Shown here: piece by piece, positions 1 through 12,591 of the stretch
Position numbering within the stretch: position 1 is the stretch's first letter
Layout: each line of letters opens with the position of its first letter
Source of the DNA: Ceratodon purpureus
Lineage: Eukaryota; Streptophyta; Bryopsida; Pseudoditrichales; Ditrichaceae
Length of the DNA: 64,000 nucleotides
Direction: 5' to 3'
NCBI GenBank assembly: GCA_014871385.1
Contig: CM026421.1
Span: 16,227,048-16,291,047 of the forward strand
Made by a program: the position numbers and the translations under genes
The notes under the pieces: model-generated
Told to the model about the DNA's origin: nothing
The model's input: only the letters and a program-made list of their open reading frames with translations
Database searches by the model: none

Positions 1-570
1 AGGCTGGGTTACAAGTTATCGATGCCTTATGTCCAGAATGTTCTGCAGCTGATGTCTCAGGTTTTGGTCCAGATGATCATCAATGATCGGAACATGCTCC
101 CTGCGGTTTCTGTCAGCTTTTTTGCGGAGGGAGGATAGCATGGTTATTAAATATGTATTGAGTAATTAGGGTTTCGAGGTTTACAGTGGTAGAGAAATTG
201 TTGCCGAATTCTCTGGCATGTCCATGTGTAGTATCATCGCTTGGAAGAGGAAGATCACGTAGCACCTTTTTATTTTGCTCGTTGGCAAGTGTGGCAAAAC
301 ATTAGGGTTGCCACAACTGTGACGCTTGTGATCACTTGGTCGTCAAGCTGGACGCTAGGAGTACTTCCAAACTGTTGTTGAGTCAGGTGATAATTGGAGA
401 GTACGACACTGAATCTATAGAATAGTTACAGCAAGAGCTTCCCCGAAAACAATTTGATGTATTTGCATTCTAGGGATGGCTGTCACATTGCTCAGGTGAC
501 AGGGCTTAGTTGGTTTTAGTTTCTGAAGTGGTTCTGGATCTGATTAAGGTTTGGTATCTGGATATTGCAG

Positions 571-929
571 TGAGCCAGGCTTCAGTTGGAGGAGACAGCA
601 ATCAGGCTATGTCTTCACTTAAATTTGGAGGAGGGAGCAGTGAGGCTATGCCTTCTGGCACAGCTTCGAGTCAGCCCCCTCGGACGAAACTTTCGGAGGC
701 AGAGATTGAGGCTATTTTGGTGTGTATTCTTTACCCTAATTTTGCTTCTAGTGTATCATCCTGTGTTGTGATTATTTCATATCATCCTTTTTAATATATT
801 ATCGGTAACTGATAGTGTGGATATTGGTTTCCAGCAGATTATTCAATTATTCACTATTTGTCAGGTTTCGTTTCTTTGCGTGAACTGACGTGCAATAATT
901 GTGTGCAGCTTGGAGGTGCTACGTCATGA
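571..929 (+). CDS. 3' end of an unidentified protein gene (two last exons)
   Basis: Two exons end an unrecognised gene. The first runs 571-719, after an acceptor ending GATATTGCAG and before a GTGTGT donor. The last runs 909-929, after GTGTGCAG, and encodes LGGATS and a TGA stop. Joined in phase they end in the peptide SEAEIEAILLGGATS, preceded by a Ser/Gly-rich low-complexity stretch and PPRTK. The neat splice join onto a very short last exon, and an acidic helix-like C-terminus, argue for a real gene. An open stretch at 1-60 (GYKLSMPYVQNVLQLMSQ, followed by GT) may be an earlier exon, but I could not chain it. The function is unknown. Confidence 0.5.
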
Positions 930-2063
930 TTTTTTTCCTGTTCGATAATGATTTTTAGGACGTATTGTCTTTCTGATTACCAGCCTGGAGAAGCTGTCTT
1001 GATTAATATTACATGGTGCACACAGTCATGTGTAGTTGACTGGTTCTGCAAACCTGCTTAGACTGCAATCGAACAATTTGTTTCGACTTTAATTGTTGCT
1101 TTGCTGTCCCTAGAGCTTTCAAGTTTCACCTTGTTAAAATATGTGAAATTTTACTGTTCAATTTAGTAACAAACCTAGCGTTGACGTACCCCTATCCAAA
1201 TGCAACTGTAAATCAACCAAGCACTGCGAAATATTAGTCTGAAACGCTCCTGGTCTTGCACTGATTGTAACATAGTGGGTATCAAGGTGGAAAGATGTAT
1301 TGCTGAATGAGTATTATAAATTCTACAAATGACCCACACAAAATAGGTGGTACCGTAACAATCACTCATACATCCAGGGTGTTGGAATTGAATTCTTCGT
1401 AGGGTGAGGCAAACTACTGTTTCTTTCTCTTTCTCAAGCAGTGAATGAATCATCGGCTTCATACATCTTATCAATAGCTAAACATCTCGTTGTTCCGGCA
1501 AGACGCTAAGTTTTCCACAAAAATGCTAAACAGTAGACAATTGTATGTCCTCAATTCTGTCTACTGTGCTTCAATTCTATTTCTGAAAAGAACACAGCTG
1601 TACACGGACATTCTGCACACCTACCTATCATCAACACTTTCTATTCTTCCTTTCACAGGCTGGATCAGTTCAACGACCATGCCAAGCAACAAATTGTGGC
1701 GTTTCTTCCCGTTACAGTTTCCAAAGGTCTGGTTAAGACTTACTGTGCATTTGGTTGTAGCTAATAGCCGATGAATAGCTAAACACATCTGAACGGAAGA
1801 ATTTCAAATAGTGGTTCGAGGTGATTGTATTGTACATGATTTGATACATTATAGTATGCTGTTGCTGCATACTTGATAGCCTGTACTGGCTATCTGTTAA
1901 TTCATAACCTAAGTTTTATCTCGGTCTTCATTGTGAAGACAAACTTGCCTCCTTGTACGCAATAGGCACTCCGCTATATGCACATCCCTGTCAAAATCTT
2001 AAAACCTTTGCCACCCAATACATGTGGATTAGTACCCCTGCGAATGGAAGGGTCAAATAATCT
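930..2063. other. intergenic sequence between convergent genes
   Basis: It lies between the end of the plus-strand gene and the end of the minus-strand gene at 2064, so it should hold both 3' UTRs. The short frames here (for example 1175-1474 minus and 1490-1774 plus) show no recognisable domain and no consistent splice context. Confidence 0.5.
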
Positions 2064-2806
2064 TCAGTCCACTATTTTGGTAGCTACAAGGTCTGGGGCA
2101 ATAAGAGCTGGCGATTGAAGCAGTTCTTTAGAGCTTCTATTGCGACGACGATTGGGAGGAGTACTGTAATATTCGATGTGATCATTCTCCCTCATTGAGC
2201 CCAGAAGATCACTACGTCGCCGAGAATTCGCGAGCCTATCTTTGAACACTATTCCATCCTGAACATTGAACAATAACTAAATGTTAAAAATTAATATCCT
2301 GAAAAAACTCTTCAGTAGACAATTACTAGATTTGACAATTTCTAGTTCCTTTGAAAGAGAACAATTTCAGACTGTTGTCGAGATACCTAGCAATGAAAGA
2401 CAGCGACAGACTAATCGTCCAGGTCGAAAAACCTGAAGCATGATGCGAGAATTAAGTATTGTGGAGATTGAGTTGAGATTGAATCCGATCAGCTAAAGAG
2501 CATTGGCTAGAGAAGACTAGTGTTCATACTTTTTGCAACATTGCTCTAAGTAAGGAGAGAAGAATAAATGGAAATGAGTTGCACATTTAAGCTTAAAACA
2601 TTTGACGTAGTAAAAGTTTTCAGAATGGAAACACGTACATGCACAATGCAAGGTTCTGGAGGCGGACAGCGGACAGGTCTGTCGAGATCATTAGGTTCCA
2701 TTGGACGAGGAACGAAGGTAAACTCTGCTGGAAAATCTGCTCCATTCGAAGATGAGAAACTTGCAGTGTGATCTGCACCGTTCACCTTGCTCTCACCGCC
2801 GTTGCT
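2064..2806 (-). CDS. conserved plant protein of unknown function (5' end unresolved)
   Basis: Two minus-strand exons join in phase 0: 2639-2806 (56 codons, after a TTGCAG acceptor, ending at a GTACGT donor) and 2064-2258 (64 codons plus TGA, after an acceptor ending TTCAG). The junction reads RPVRCPPPEPCIVH then DGIVFKDRL. I recall a similar Pro-Glu-Pro core followed by a His-Asp-Gly step in small uncharacterised plant proteins, but this is memory, not a search. The second exon is basic and rich in Arg and Ser (RRRSDLLGSM, PPNRRRNRSS). The exon at 2806 begins straight after an acceptor with no ATG, so at least one upstream exon exists. The open frame at 3467-3838 minus is Gly/Trp-rich and unconvincing as that exon. 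Confidence 0.6.
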
Positions 2807-3840
2807 CTGCAACCACCAAAACCAAAATGACTCAGGATATACTCTGGTCTTCGAAACTCCCCTGATTCACTTTAGCTGGAATTTGAGTCCTCTACTACTA
2901 AAGAAAAGATCATAAACCTCTCATCCTCTCAATGGAGGAGAGAAACACTACAAGAAATTCTGAATAATCCGTGCAAGCTTAAAACGATGAATTACACGAT
3001 TGCTAAAGTGAATGGTTGGTAACGTTCTCTATCATACAATCGTACTAGTCCACTGTTCACATTGTGACGATGCAGTGCATGTACATATGGCACAGTTTAG
3101 ATTTCAAAGACCTCCGAATCTCCTCAATGGAACTTCCAATGGCACACAAAAATCTCAAAAGCCCATTCAGTCCTACAACTCAATGTAACGACCACGCTAG
3201 CAACGTCAAATTTGACACAGTCCATTGAAATGCCTACACCAAACGCGCATTCGAAACCCAGTCTACAATCGAGGAGATTACCAGACTATCACAAGGCCGT
3301 CGATACTTAGCGGCGTGCTTAACCCCCGGCATAGATCCTCTCGATCGGAATCTACGACCACGAAATTGTCGATCCAAAAACTCCTTCAACGAAAAACCTC
3401 TCATCCTTCTCTATCCCACATCACCACCACCGCCCAGATACATCTCCTCCCTCCCTCGCAACCTCCCTACCCCCAAAAACGAACAATCTCGATCCCCAAG
3501 ATCAAAAACCCCCAGCCCCGGCACGCAGATCCAACCCCAAACCCATCTCTCACACGAACACTACTATCACCATCGCCACCCCCATCCCCGCACCCCAACC
3601 ACCTCACCAAACGCCAACCATCTCGCAACCCAAACCGCATAACACCCCCAACCCCCACCCACCAGTCAAGCCTAAACCCCCAGACAACATCGAGATTCAG
3701 GGCGCGCCCTGCGCGAGTGCACCTAATGACATACCATCCGTTCACTCTCCATCGCGCAACCGCCGCGAGTCCCGACAGCAGCAACAGCAGCGATCGTGCA
3801 GCTGCACAACCATAGCTCAAATTATTCCCGTGCTCCACAT
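2807..3840. other. upstream region of the minus-strand gene, strongly C-rich on the plus strand
   Basis: From about 3420 to 3720 the plus strand is built of CCA, CCC and ACC runs. This keeps long frames open on both strands (3225-3815 plus, 3467-3838 minus) through composition alone. It probably contains the promoter, 5' UTR and missing first exon of the 2064-2806 gene. Confidence 0.4.
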
Positions 3841-4679
3841 GCTGGCTTTAATGACATCCCATCACCCCAAACCACAGACCACAACCAGTCTAGTACACTG
3901 CAAAAACGCCCCCGTCGTCTCAGGCTCAGATACTAGATACACTGCACATCGACGACGATGAACTCACTCACTCAGATTCTAGACGACCTGCACATGCCGA
4001 GCGAACAGAGCATGGAACTAGAAGTAGTACTAGCATCATCCAGGTATGAATTCCGACTCCACCAGATCCCTGGAGGGTGAGGGTGCGGCACATGCACGCA
4101 TGGTGCCCGGTGCGGACCCGGAGAGCCAATCGCACCAGGCTAGGCTAGTAATGAGAGTTGCTAATCCGGCGCCAGACACGGCAGCCTTGGACTCTCCGCA
4201 AAGTCGGCCGGGCTTGCCAATCCTGATGTGGTGCGCGACCTGATCCCGGTGGCCACTGTCGACCGCTCGGCGACTAGAGCCTGAATATTATGATGATGAT
4301 ATGATATGCGACGCGCAAGGGGCCAAGGGCGTTGGCTGCCTTGGGGTGCGCGTGCCATATTTAGGCCTGCATGCGCACCCTCGGAGGCCAGGGCGGGGCA
4401 GGCCAGGCCAGGCAGCATCTCCACCAGTTTCTGTGCCGATTGCGCCTCTCTCTGCAGCCCTCCAGGCTCCGTCCCTGCGCAGTGCGCTCGCGGCTCCCCA
4501 TGCAGCCAGGCCCAGTGCGAGTTCGTTTCTGACGCCGCGACGCTGGCCCCGCGGCGCTAGCTGCTGCGCTTGGCATCTTGTGAGTCCCGTCTTGTGCCTT
4601 CACGGCCTGCTACTGTTGGCTTTGGCGTTTCCTGGTCTCGCTGTGTTTTTTCTGCTGTTTCTTTCTCCGTGTCAGCGGC
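3841..4679. other. GC- and CpG-rich block without a supported gene
   Basis: From about 4060 to 4640 the sequence is far richer in GC and CpG than anything around it, and frames stay open on both strands without a recognisable protein. It sits directly against a G/T-rich minisatellite and then 4 kb of AT-rich DNA, so it marks a sharp compositional boundary. Confidence 0.4.
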
Positions 4680-4888
4680 TTTGGGTTGGTAACTCTGTTG
4701 TTGGTAACTTTCGGATTGGGGTTGGACTTGGTAACTTTGGGGTTGTAGTTGGTAACTTTGAAGTTAAAGTTGGTCGTTTTGGGGTCGAAGTAGGTAGGGG
4801 TTGAAGTTGGTATTTTGATGTTGGGGTTGAAGTTGGTATTTTGATGTTGGGGTTGAAGTTGGTATTTTGATGTTGGGGTTGAAGTTGG
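4680..4888 (+). repeat. G/T-rich minisatellite, 26-bp unit at its 3' end
   Basis: Exact copies of a 26-bp unit start near 4801, 4827 and 4853, with a partial copy from 4879. The unit contains TTGAAGTTGGTATTTTGATG. Upstream, from about 4680, older degenerate copies alternate GGTAACTTT with GGGGTTG-type steps. The gradient from degenerate to perfect copies suggests recent expansion at the right end. One strand is almost free of C, giving strong strand asymmetry. Confidence 0.9.
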
Positions 4889-4899
4889 AAAATTTTAGG

Positions 4900-6419
4900 C
4901 TTTGAAGTGACTTTGGTCAATAACTTTTCTACTTTGAATTTTTATAGGCTTTGATAGTAAATTGGCATCAATCAACTAAACAAAAAAAAAATCAATTTAT
5001 ATATAATTTAGAGTTTGCATATCCAATACTTGAATTTTTAAATTAAATCGTTGTCTAAAAGATATTTATTAATTCTGATTCCGTATATTTTTATAGAAAA
5101 AGACATATAAATATTAAGACTTACTTCAATGGAAAATTAATAAATTAACATTTGCATGTAAAATTTTATTTATACAACAAAAATTGAATATCATTTGACA
5201 TGTTTGATATAGTCTAAATTATGCATTTCTGTGTCAATAAGGTTAGAAGCCAATATTTGGAAATCCATTACACAAGGTTCCTTTTACAGTAGACGTGAAA
5301 GGTCGTGAGAAAATAATTTTTAGACAATGACATGCCTAAAAGTTAAGAGGACCAAGAAATGTCACTTTACACCCAAAATTTCAATCCAAAGGACAAAACA
5401 CAAAGAAAATGTCATTGACATCACTTTTGTACTTGATTGCAATAAAAAGGCACAATTTTGAAGACCTCCAGATTTTTAGGCAGACCTCATTAAAACTCCA
5501 GGAGGCCAATTGGTCAAAATTCTCACGGCCAATCATTTTCATTTTTTAATAAATTTTTATAACCCTATATTAGAAAATGTATTAAAAAATTCAGCACATT
5601 TTTTTAGGCCCCTTCTCTTTACACTATATCTAAAGGACGTCAAATTTAGATTTGGACTTCTTAAGAATGAGTCATGGCCCTTCGCTAATTTTCTCCATGA
5701 CTTCTAGTTTCTAGTATTAAGAAGGCCTAAGTATACAATATGTAAACTAAAATTATCAAACAATTAAAATCTCAAAGATTAAAGAAATTTCTTTGAACAC
5801 ATCATATTTTTTAATGTGATCAACTTTACATTCACAGTATCAAATCACAATAATGTGGAGGCTTCCAAAATGGTTATGCTTCTAAAATAGTTATAGTCAA
5901 TACAAAATTACAATGGACACTATTTCAAGATTTGTATTTATTAATTATAGAAATCCTAATAATTGATTATATGTTTCATTTTTTATAACTTATTTTCTGT
6001 TGGATGCCTATGATTTGATTTATAGTAGCTGATGTACAATCTATTCATATAAACAAATACGTCAATTCATCAAGAAAGTATTTAAGTTGAAGTAAAAATA
6101 TTATAATAATTCTAAGTCGATTTTAAGTACAATGTATTACGGTCAAGACATTTGATTTTGAATTTATAAAAATCAATCTATCATGCAATACATGATGCGT
6201 TTTTCATGTTTTGTAGTAAATGTATATTATTTGAGTTTAGAAACTATTTAGAATATTTTTCAAGAATCAATTGTTGGTTAATGAGTAATGCTTGTTATAA
6301 CAAATCTTTGATGTGCACCATTTCAAAGTGTAAAAATATGAAAACTAATATAGAAATTTAATAATTCTAACACTCCATGAATTTTTATGACTCATAGATA
6401 TAAAAGAAATAATGAATAA
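4900..6419. other. AT-rich repeat-like DNA, left flank of the TTAA element
   Basis: This stretch is strongly AT-rich with frequent poly-A and poly-T runs. All reading frames are short. No conserved protein, tRNA or terminal repeat was recognised. Confidence 0.6.
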
Positions 6420-7513
6420 TTAACCCCTAAAGTATCAACTCAACAGTTTTGGTATGATTTAGGGTCCGGTCAGGCTTCCTATGAGTCAAATTTTATCGGA
6501 TGTGGCTGTAACTTTGGCACAACATGGGAAATTGTCATATCTTTCTAGCAAGACCAAATTTTACTTCCATCGGACCCGTAGTTAAGAAATAATTGGTGTT
6601 TAAAGATCAAAATTCAATTCAGGGCAGCTATGGCAGGTTTGTGGCCGATGGGAGTGGTGTACCAAATCTGTGAAAGTCTACAGTGACTTCCAAATGATCC
6701 TTTCTGAAATTGTTTCATAATTTTTTTTTAAATTTGATTTTGAAAAATCCAACCGTAGGATCTTGTTTAAAGCCATCCAATTAGTCTACGTACCAAGTTT
6801 TGTAAACTTTGACCGTACGGATCTTGAGATATATTCAGTCAAAGTTTCAAGTTTTATAAAAACTGTCAAGACAGTTCAACAGTGATTGGGTCACCTTCAT
6901 CACCCATTTTCCCTTCACCATTTTCTCCTCCTAAACCACAGTATATGCTGTAAAATTCATATCTATTTTGGATTTATTTATTTTTTAGATTTTTTTCCTC
7001 TACAATTTCTTTTCCATACAAATGCATGTATACACCGTTTGGATTCCCAAAAATTGATGATCTTCTTAGGCATTTGTAGTGTAGAAAAAGACCTAGTGTA
7101 TAAGCATTTCATTTGACTCCCATCACTAGAAATGTGGTTTTCCAATGCTTTTGTGTGTTGTATTGTCTTCAGTTTTTTTGGACATACTCCCAACTCACTT
7201 TAGAATCCAAAACTGAAGAGCCTCCACCCATGCGATCTTCAAAAATGGACTGTTTTACTCTCCGAAGTCTGGCTGTCCCTGCCGGGCAGGACCAAAAAAA
7301 ACTTTTCACTCAAGTTCAAACCTTACGATCTTCCAAACGGTGAAGAGTTACAGTCTAAAATTTTGTGTACACATACATGTACAAGTAAGGTAATAGATCC
7401 TACGGTTAGATTCTCCTAAATACATTTAAATTTGCATAATTCTACTTTGAACTAAAACAGGGCAGAATTGAGGCAGAATTTGGGATTTTATGGCCAAATA
7501 CTTTAGGGGTTAA
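6420..7513 (+). mobile_element. non-autonomous DNA transposon, TTAA-bounded, copy 1
   Basis: The same 1,094-bp sequence occurs here and at 45022-46115, in the same orientation and about 95% identical by eye. Both copies end in an inverted repeat: TTAACCCCTAAAGTAT on the left and its exact reverse complement on the right. TTAA at each edge with CCC at each terminus is the signature of the piggyBac superfamily, whose elements duplicate TTAA and begin CCC. There is no transposase frame, so the element would need one in trans. Internal inverted segments (AACCGTAGGATC near 6750 and its complement near 7395) suggest fold-back structure. If TTAA belongs to the terminal repeat rather than the target duplication, another superfamily is possible. 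Confidence 0.75.
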
Positions 7514-9300
7514 ATGATATCAATATCTATACTCTAGGATTGATTTTATAACCAATAATACATTGTTTGCATCTTAGTATTCCAACATCTTTTTATGTTT
7601 TAAAGAAAATGTATTTCTTTATGTTATATTGATAGATGTGTGCAAAACTTGCAAGTAATAATGTAAGTATATATTATAATTTTTCCAACAATTGACAGAG
7701 AAGTTGACATTTTACATTTACTTTGTTGAACGAACTTGGTTTTACCTTAACAATGAAAACACACAACAAACTTATGTAAAAATTTAAAAAAATTCAAAAT
7801 AAATTTGCTTCTATATATATCACATGTAACATTCGTTAGTTGTATATATTTTATAATATTTTTTGATGGTTATGGAATACAATTATAGTTTGATTTGATT
7901 TCTTATGCATTAATTTACAAATTAGGAAAACAAACCTTATTATATAGAAAAGATAAAATTATTTAGCCATAAGACAATATAAACCCATGTATGAAGTAGC
8001 GAGATAGTTCACCATAGAAAGAGGATTAATCAGACAATGTTATTTTTTTCTAAGAACATTCTTTTTAAGTAAATGATTGTGTAATGTAGAAACATAATTT
8101 GTTCACAAATAGTCAAACATGCATTAAGAAATAGTTTACAAAATAATTGAAAACAAAGCGTCGCAGCACGCCAACGACTATATGTACAAAAAGATATGTA
8201 AACATTTTTATATTTTAAATAATAAATAAACACACATGAAGAGTATATGCATGGACCGAAGTATGCTTCAAAATTAAGAACTTATATCTAATCCCTGAAA
8301 TTCCTTGAACATTTGTCATCTAAAACACTATAAAACTCCCATTTCTAAATCAAAGAGCGAAAGATTCAATAATTTTTGTTTTATTTTTCATTTTAAAGAT
8401 CACAGTTCAAAAAAAACATTAAACTTGGTTGAATGATATGAAAGAGTACAAAGTTTGAAGTAGAAAACATTTTTTTACTTATTCAAACATGATAAACAAA
8501 GTTTGACTTCTTGTTTTTGTCAAATTATGAAAAAAAGAGAAAAAAATGATTTTATAACAATACGGTGCACATGATACTTGTTCATCAAATATTAGAGGAT
8601 ATAAAGGGATATAATATCATGAAAAGAACATGGATTTGTATCATTACTAATACAATTTTTATTTTCCTATTAATTTAATTTGTTACACTTTAACTTCCAT
8701 AGAGTCAGTAAAATGTTTGTATCTATTTTTGACTTAAAAAAGAAGAAAAAAATTACTGGATATATAGTTGCTGTCTCCTCAACAACTTTTCTCTGATTTC
8801 CACCTTCATAATACTTTTGATGAGTGTACATGAGTCCTCTACACTCAACCAAGACTACTTCCAACTAGAAAGTGACTAAGGTATACACACCTATGACCGA
8901 TAGCTTAAGCATTTCAGCATAGTAGAGCTTGGGTTTTCAATAAGGAGTTATTTATCGTGCGTAGTATCATAAGGTTCATGAAGAATGAGCATTTTTCCAA
9001 AATTAATTCAGTAAAATTCAAATTACTACAAATTTTTTTGTCCAAAAGTTAGGTTTACCCATAACCGACATATAGGTGTACCAGTGACCGATAACAACAA
9101 GAGTAGTGAACAACAACATGTCCAAAACACTCACAGAGGCATTCTATTGGAGGATGCATCCTAAATCTACTGTTCATCAATTATCGGTTACTGGTTTTGC
9201 TTTGCTCTGCAATGGGGAAGCCTACGAATCAGTCATGGGTTCATTAACCCTCATGAGTGTGTATACCTTACGGTTTTATGTGGCACCGGAGTTGTTCTGA
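7514..9300. other. AT-rich DNA, right flank of the TTAA element
   Basis: This is AT-rich sequence with homopolymer runs and only short frames. From about 8900 the composition drifts back toward genic. No gene or terminal repeat was recognised. Confidence 0.55.
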
Positions 9301-10880
9301 ATCTCATCCCGAATCACAAGATTGTATAGTACAATCCGTACACCAACCCTTTGCATCCAGCTCTCAATCTTTTTCTCTAGAAATTTCGAAATACATCTAC
9401 AATTCTCTCCTAGATCGTTTTTGAGAACTCTCCGAACAGAACCAACGGAATTGGTAGATTTGTCCTATGCCTCATCAGTGACATCATCACACTGCCAAAG
9501 CAAGCGACCCTCTACAAACAACCACGTACAGTGTAGGCTCGCAGTCATGACGGCTCAGAATCTGTGAAGGTATGAAGACCCTCTTCCATTCCCAAAATTC
9601 AAGACTCCCAGAACAGTAATCGAACGTCACCACAGACTCCAAAACTGGGAGATCATCACAATACCATCACAATACCATACTGTAAACAAATCTCCACATT
9701 TCCTCAACCGTTTACCGATTCTACTCCCATCGCCTGTACAGAGCTCAATACTCTCACATGGCCTGACCCATTTTTATCAACAGAGTATGCGAAATTGCAG
9801 CAAATATATAATCTCTGGAGCGTCACTGTGTACTTCCACGACCATGGCCCGGGCCGCCATAGCCTGCGAAGCGTGGGGCCAGGTTATGCAACTGAGGGTA
9901 TTGAAAACCGAGCGCATGTACACTTGGCTATCACATGAAGATTGTACTTCCCGTTGCCCGCGCTCAAACAAGTGGCACATGCATACAGTGACCATCCTCG
10001 TCCCCGTTGCTTCAATTCACATCTCCTGCTTCGTCAAATCGCCCTCTTGCTCATATTGCTTTACATCTTCAATGCTTCGTTGCTTTCATCTGCGGACAGG
10101 GTTTCATTTGTCTGTGTAATACTCTTGAGGTAATTATGTGAGTGCTGGTGGTAGAGTTGGTTGAGAGGTTTTGGTAAAGTCCGTTGGATTGTCTCGTTTG
10201 GGTTTTATGGATTAGTTTCTGATTTAGAGTTCGTGTTCTGGAAACTGCTTGTGGGATCACAGTTGGGAAATACGTATCGAGGCTAAGATTCTTTGAATGC
10301 TTGGCACTTGTTCGGATTGTCTTAGGCTCTGACTCTCTAGATCCTCTAGAGTCTGAGTCTAGTGTGGTGTTCTGGTTGTTTTATTTGGTATTCGCATGCT
10401 TCAGTGAGGATTTCACTTCATTTCGGTATACCAGGGCAATGTCGTACCATGCTCCTTGTATGCCTGGTTGACAGTTTTCTCTTGTTGATAGGACTAGAAT
10501 CTTACAAGTCATGGGTTGCTGAGCTAAATTGCAGTGGAACGTGGACGATATCAGCTGTAGCTGTGTACACTGCTGAATTGAAGGTTGAAGGTTTTGGACG
10601 GTGAACTGCGAGATCTGAGGTACAATTGACTCCTCCGTGATTGAATATTCATGTTGGAACAAGTCACAAGTAAGATTTTAATCGAATGTATTGGGAAGAC
10701 TCTCATTCAGAAAAAAATCTTAAATATTAATTTCTGTTGTATCAGTTACAGGGCTCCAGTGTAAATGCCATCTAGGCTGGTGATCACCACCTGTCTACAA
10801 TCTACTCCAGAACTTTTAGTCTTAATGTCAAATACTCACATTCTGTATAATGTAAAGTTTGAAGGAAAAGAGAAGAAGAA
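9301..10880. other. upstream region of the small membrane protein gene
   Basis: Composition is near genic, but no frame has recognisable content. It may hold the promoter and a spliced 5' UTR of the gene starting at 10881; pyrimidine-rich tracts precede AG at several points near 10745. Frames such as 9787-10119 and 10362-10604 look fortuitous. Confidence 0.4.
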
Positions 10881-11406
10881 ATGGATCCACAGAACGCTCC
10901 TGGTCAGTCAAGGATTGGAATTGAGGGACGTGGAGGGACTACAATTCCCGGAAACATGGCTTCCCGAAGCACCTTCCGGTACATCTTTGTGGGAGGCATG
11001 GTTGCCGCTGGTAATTCTCTCCCTGCTTGCCCTATCTGCACTGCTTTCTTTTCCTGGCATATCTTATCTCTACTTGAATGAAAAATAACCGATCAACATA
11101 ATCCTACAGCTTTCTATCGCATTTCGGCATTTCCTTAGCATTATTGCAGGTCATTGACAAGGCATGTCATGAACGGTTTTGTTGCCTTGTTCCATCTGTG
11201 CAGGTATTGCTTGGTATGCCTCCGCTCATGGTTACCTAGGCTCAGCGGGTGACAAACTGAACCAAGTAAGCAGGGGTGGATCTAAGCCACCTGCTGGAAC
11301 GGACAAAGTGGACAACGCTGCTTCGGCAACTGAGGGCACTTCTCCAACAGGCCAAGCTCATTCTGGAATGGCGCAAGGAGCCTCGGAGGGGAAGAAGATG
11401 AAGTAA
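10881..11406 (+). CDS. small single-pass membrane protein, unknown function
   Basis: Two exons, 10881-11010 and 11204-11406, join in phase 1 within a glycine codon to give 110 aa. The N-terminus (MDPQNAPGQSRIGIEGRGG) is hydrophilic. Residues about 30-60 form one hydrophobic segment (FRYIFVGGMVAAG, then IAWYASAHGYLG) that runs across the splice junction. The C-terminal half is a low-complexity tail rich in Gly, Ser, Ala and Thr that ends GKKMK. The donor (GCTG then GTAATT) and acceptor (TGTGCAG) are canonical, and the membrane segment is only complete after splicing, which supports the model. I do not recognise the family; it could be a small organelle or endomembrane protein. Confidence 0.75.
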
Positions 11407-12591
11407 ATATATATGCATTTCATTCTAGTGTGTGTTTTTCTAGCTGTGAGAAGGCTTGTAATTGATACTAGATTGTGTAGAGGAATCCGAAATGCCTCTT
11501 GAGATGGCAAGGATGTGTAGGTCATATTATTGTAGTAGTAGTAGTAATAAAAGTAAGCCAATATTTCTTCCAGTACTTAAAATTGGATGTCCATGGTGGG
11601 AAAAATCAATCAACAAGATTTCCATCTATGCTGGATTGTACAAACTTTAGCTCGCAATAGCCGACGCAAACACAAATATTGGAAGATCCAATCTTCAAGA
11701 AATAATCCACTCTTACCACACACGAAAGCATGGGAGTGAAGCCAGCAAACCAAGCATCTCGGTGACTATCAGAAGTGCCTGTTTTCCTGCACATGGGCGT
11801 CCAATTCGTGCACCCCGCCCAGTACCTCGGTCCACCACTGCCTGTCATTTGATTTGCCAATTTTCTGGTTATCATAGCTCCTCATCAACTCCGTTCGATA
11901 TTTAAGTCCAGTGAATATGGAAACTTCACTTTCTGGACTTCAGTTTACAGTCTTGTTTGAGCCCCGTGTGCCAGCAAAACTCTGTGCCTCGACTGTCATG
12001 TTATAATCTGCAAGAAGGCTGCGTGATGATTCCGTTCAGTGGCAGTTATTGCCACAAGCGTTCTTAGCACATCATAGTGAACCCTTAAACGTCCAGGGGA
12101 ACCCCTCGGGTCACCTTTTTAGTGTATTTTCCACACTGCTGGACGTTTAATGGGCTGTGTGCAGTGAGAGACGTTGTTCCCTTTGCGGTTACGACAATCA
12201 GTTTCAGGCTTCTCAAGATGGTACCCATATCTATCGTCACCGGCAAACACGTCTTCAGTCGTTTGAATATCCATAGTGAAAGCTTCGTTATCATGTATCA
12301 GATGTGCAATGGGATAAAAATATATACCTCGTGTGAGTTCTTTATGTTATTAATATAGGATGAAGATTTCAATGGAAGTCATATCGATCCTCACGATCAT
12401 CAATCCCATATGTGGCCTTCAAACGGTTGCTCAATGCTCCGAAGAGAACATGACCATGAATTAATTGCGAAATGAGCGACGAGAGACAGTTTGTCATGGA
12501 TTATGACATGACAATATGCTAGTCATGGAAGGAACCTGCAGACTTTTGAAAAAAACATATAACAAGTGAGCAGCAGGAAATATAAAGCATC
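11407..12591. other. 3' UTR and intergenic sequence
   Basis: The first 250 bp follow the stop of the small membrane protein and include T-rich and TAG-repeat sequence consistent with a 3' UTR. The rest shows no recognisable gene on either strand. Confidence 0.45.

Noticed and set aside
3225..3838. Long open frames on both strands
   Set aside because: They overlap in a C-rich tract and give low-complexity Pro/Thr or Gly/Trp peptides, as composition alone would produce.
4301..4804. A 167-codon plus-strand frame in the GC-rich block
   Set aside because: It has no recognisable domain, runs into the minisatellite and overlaps equally open frames on both strands.
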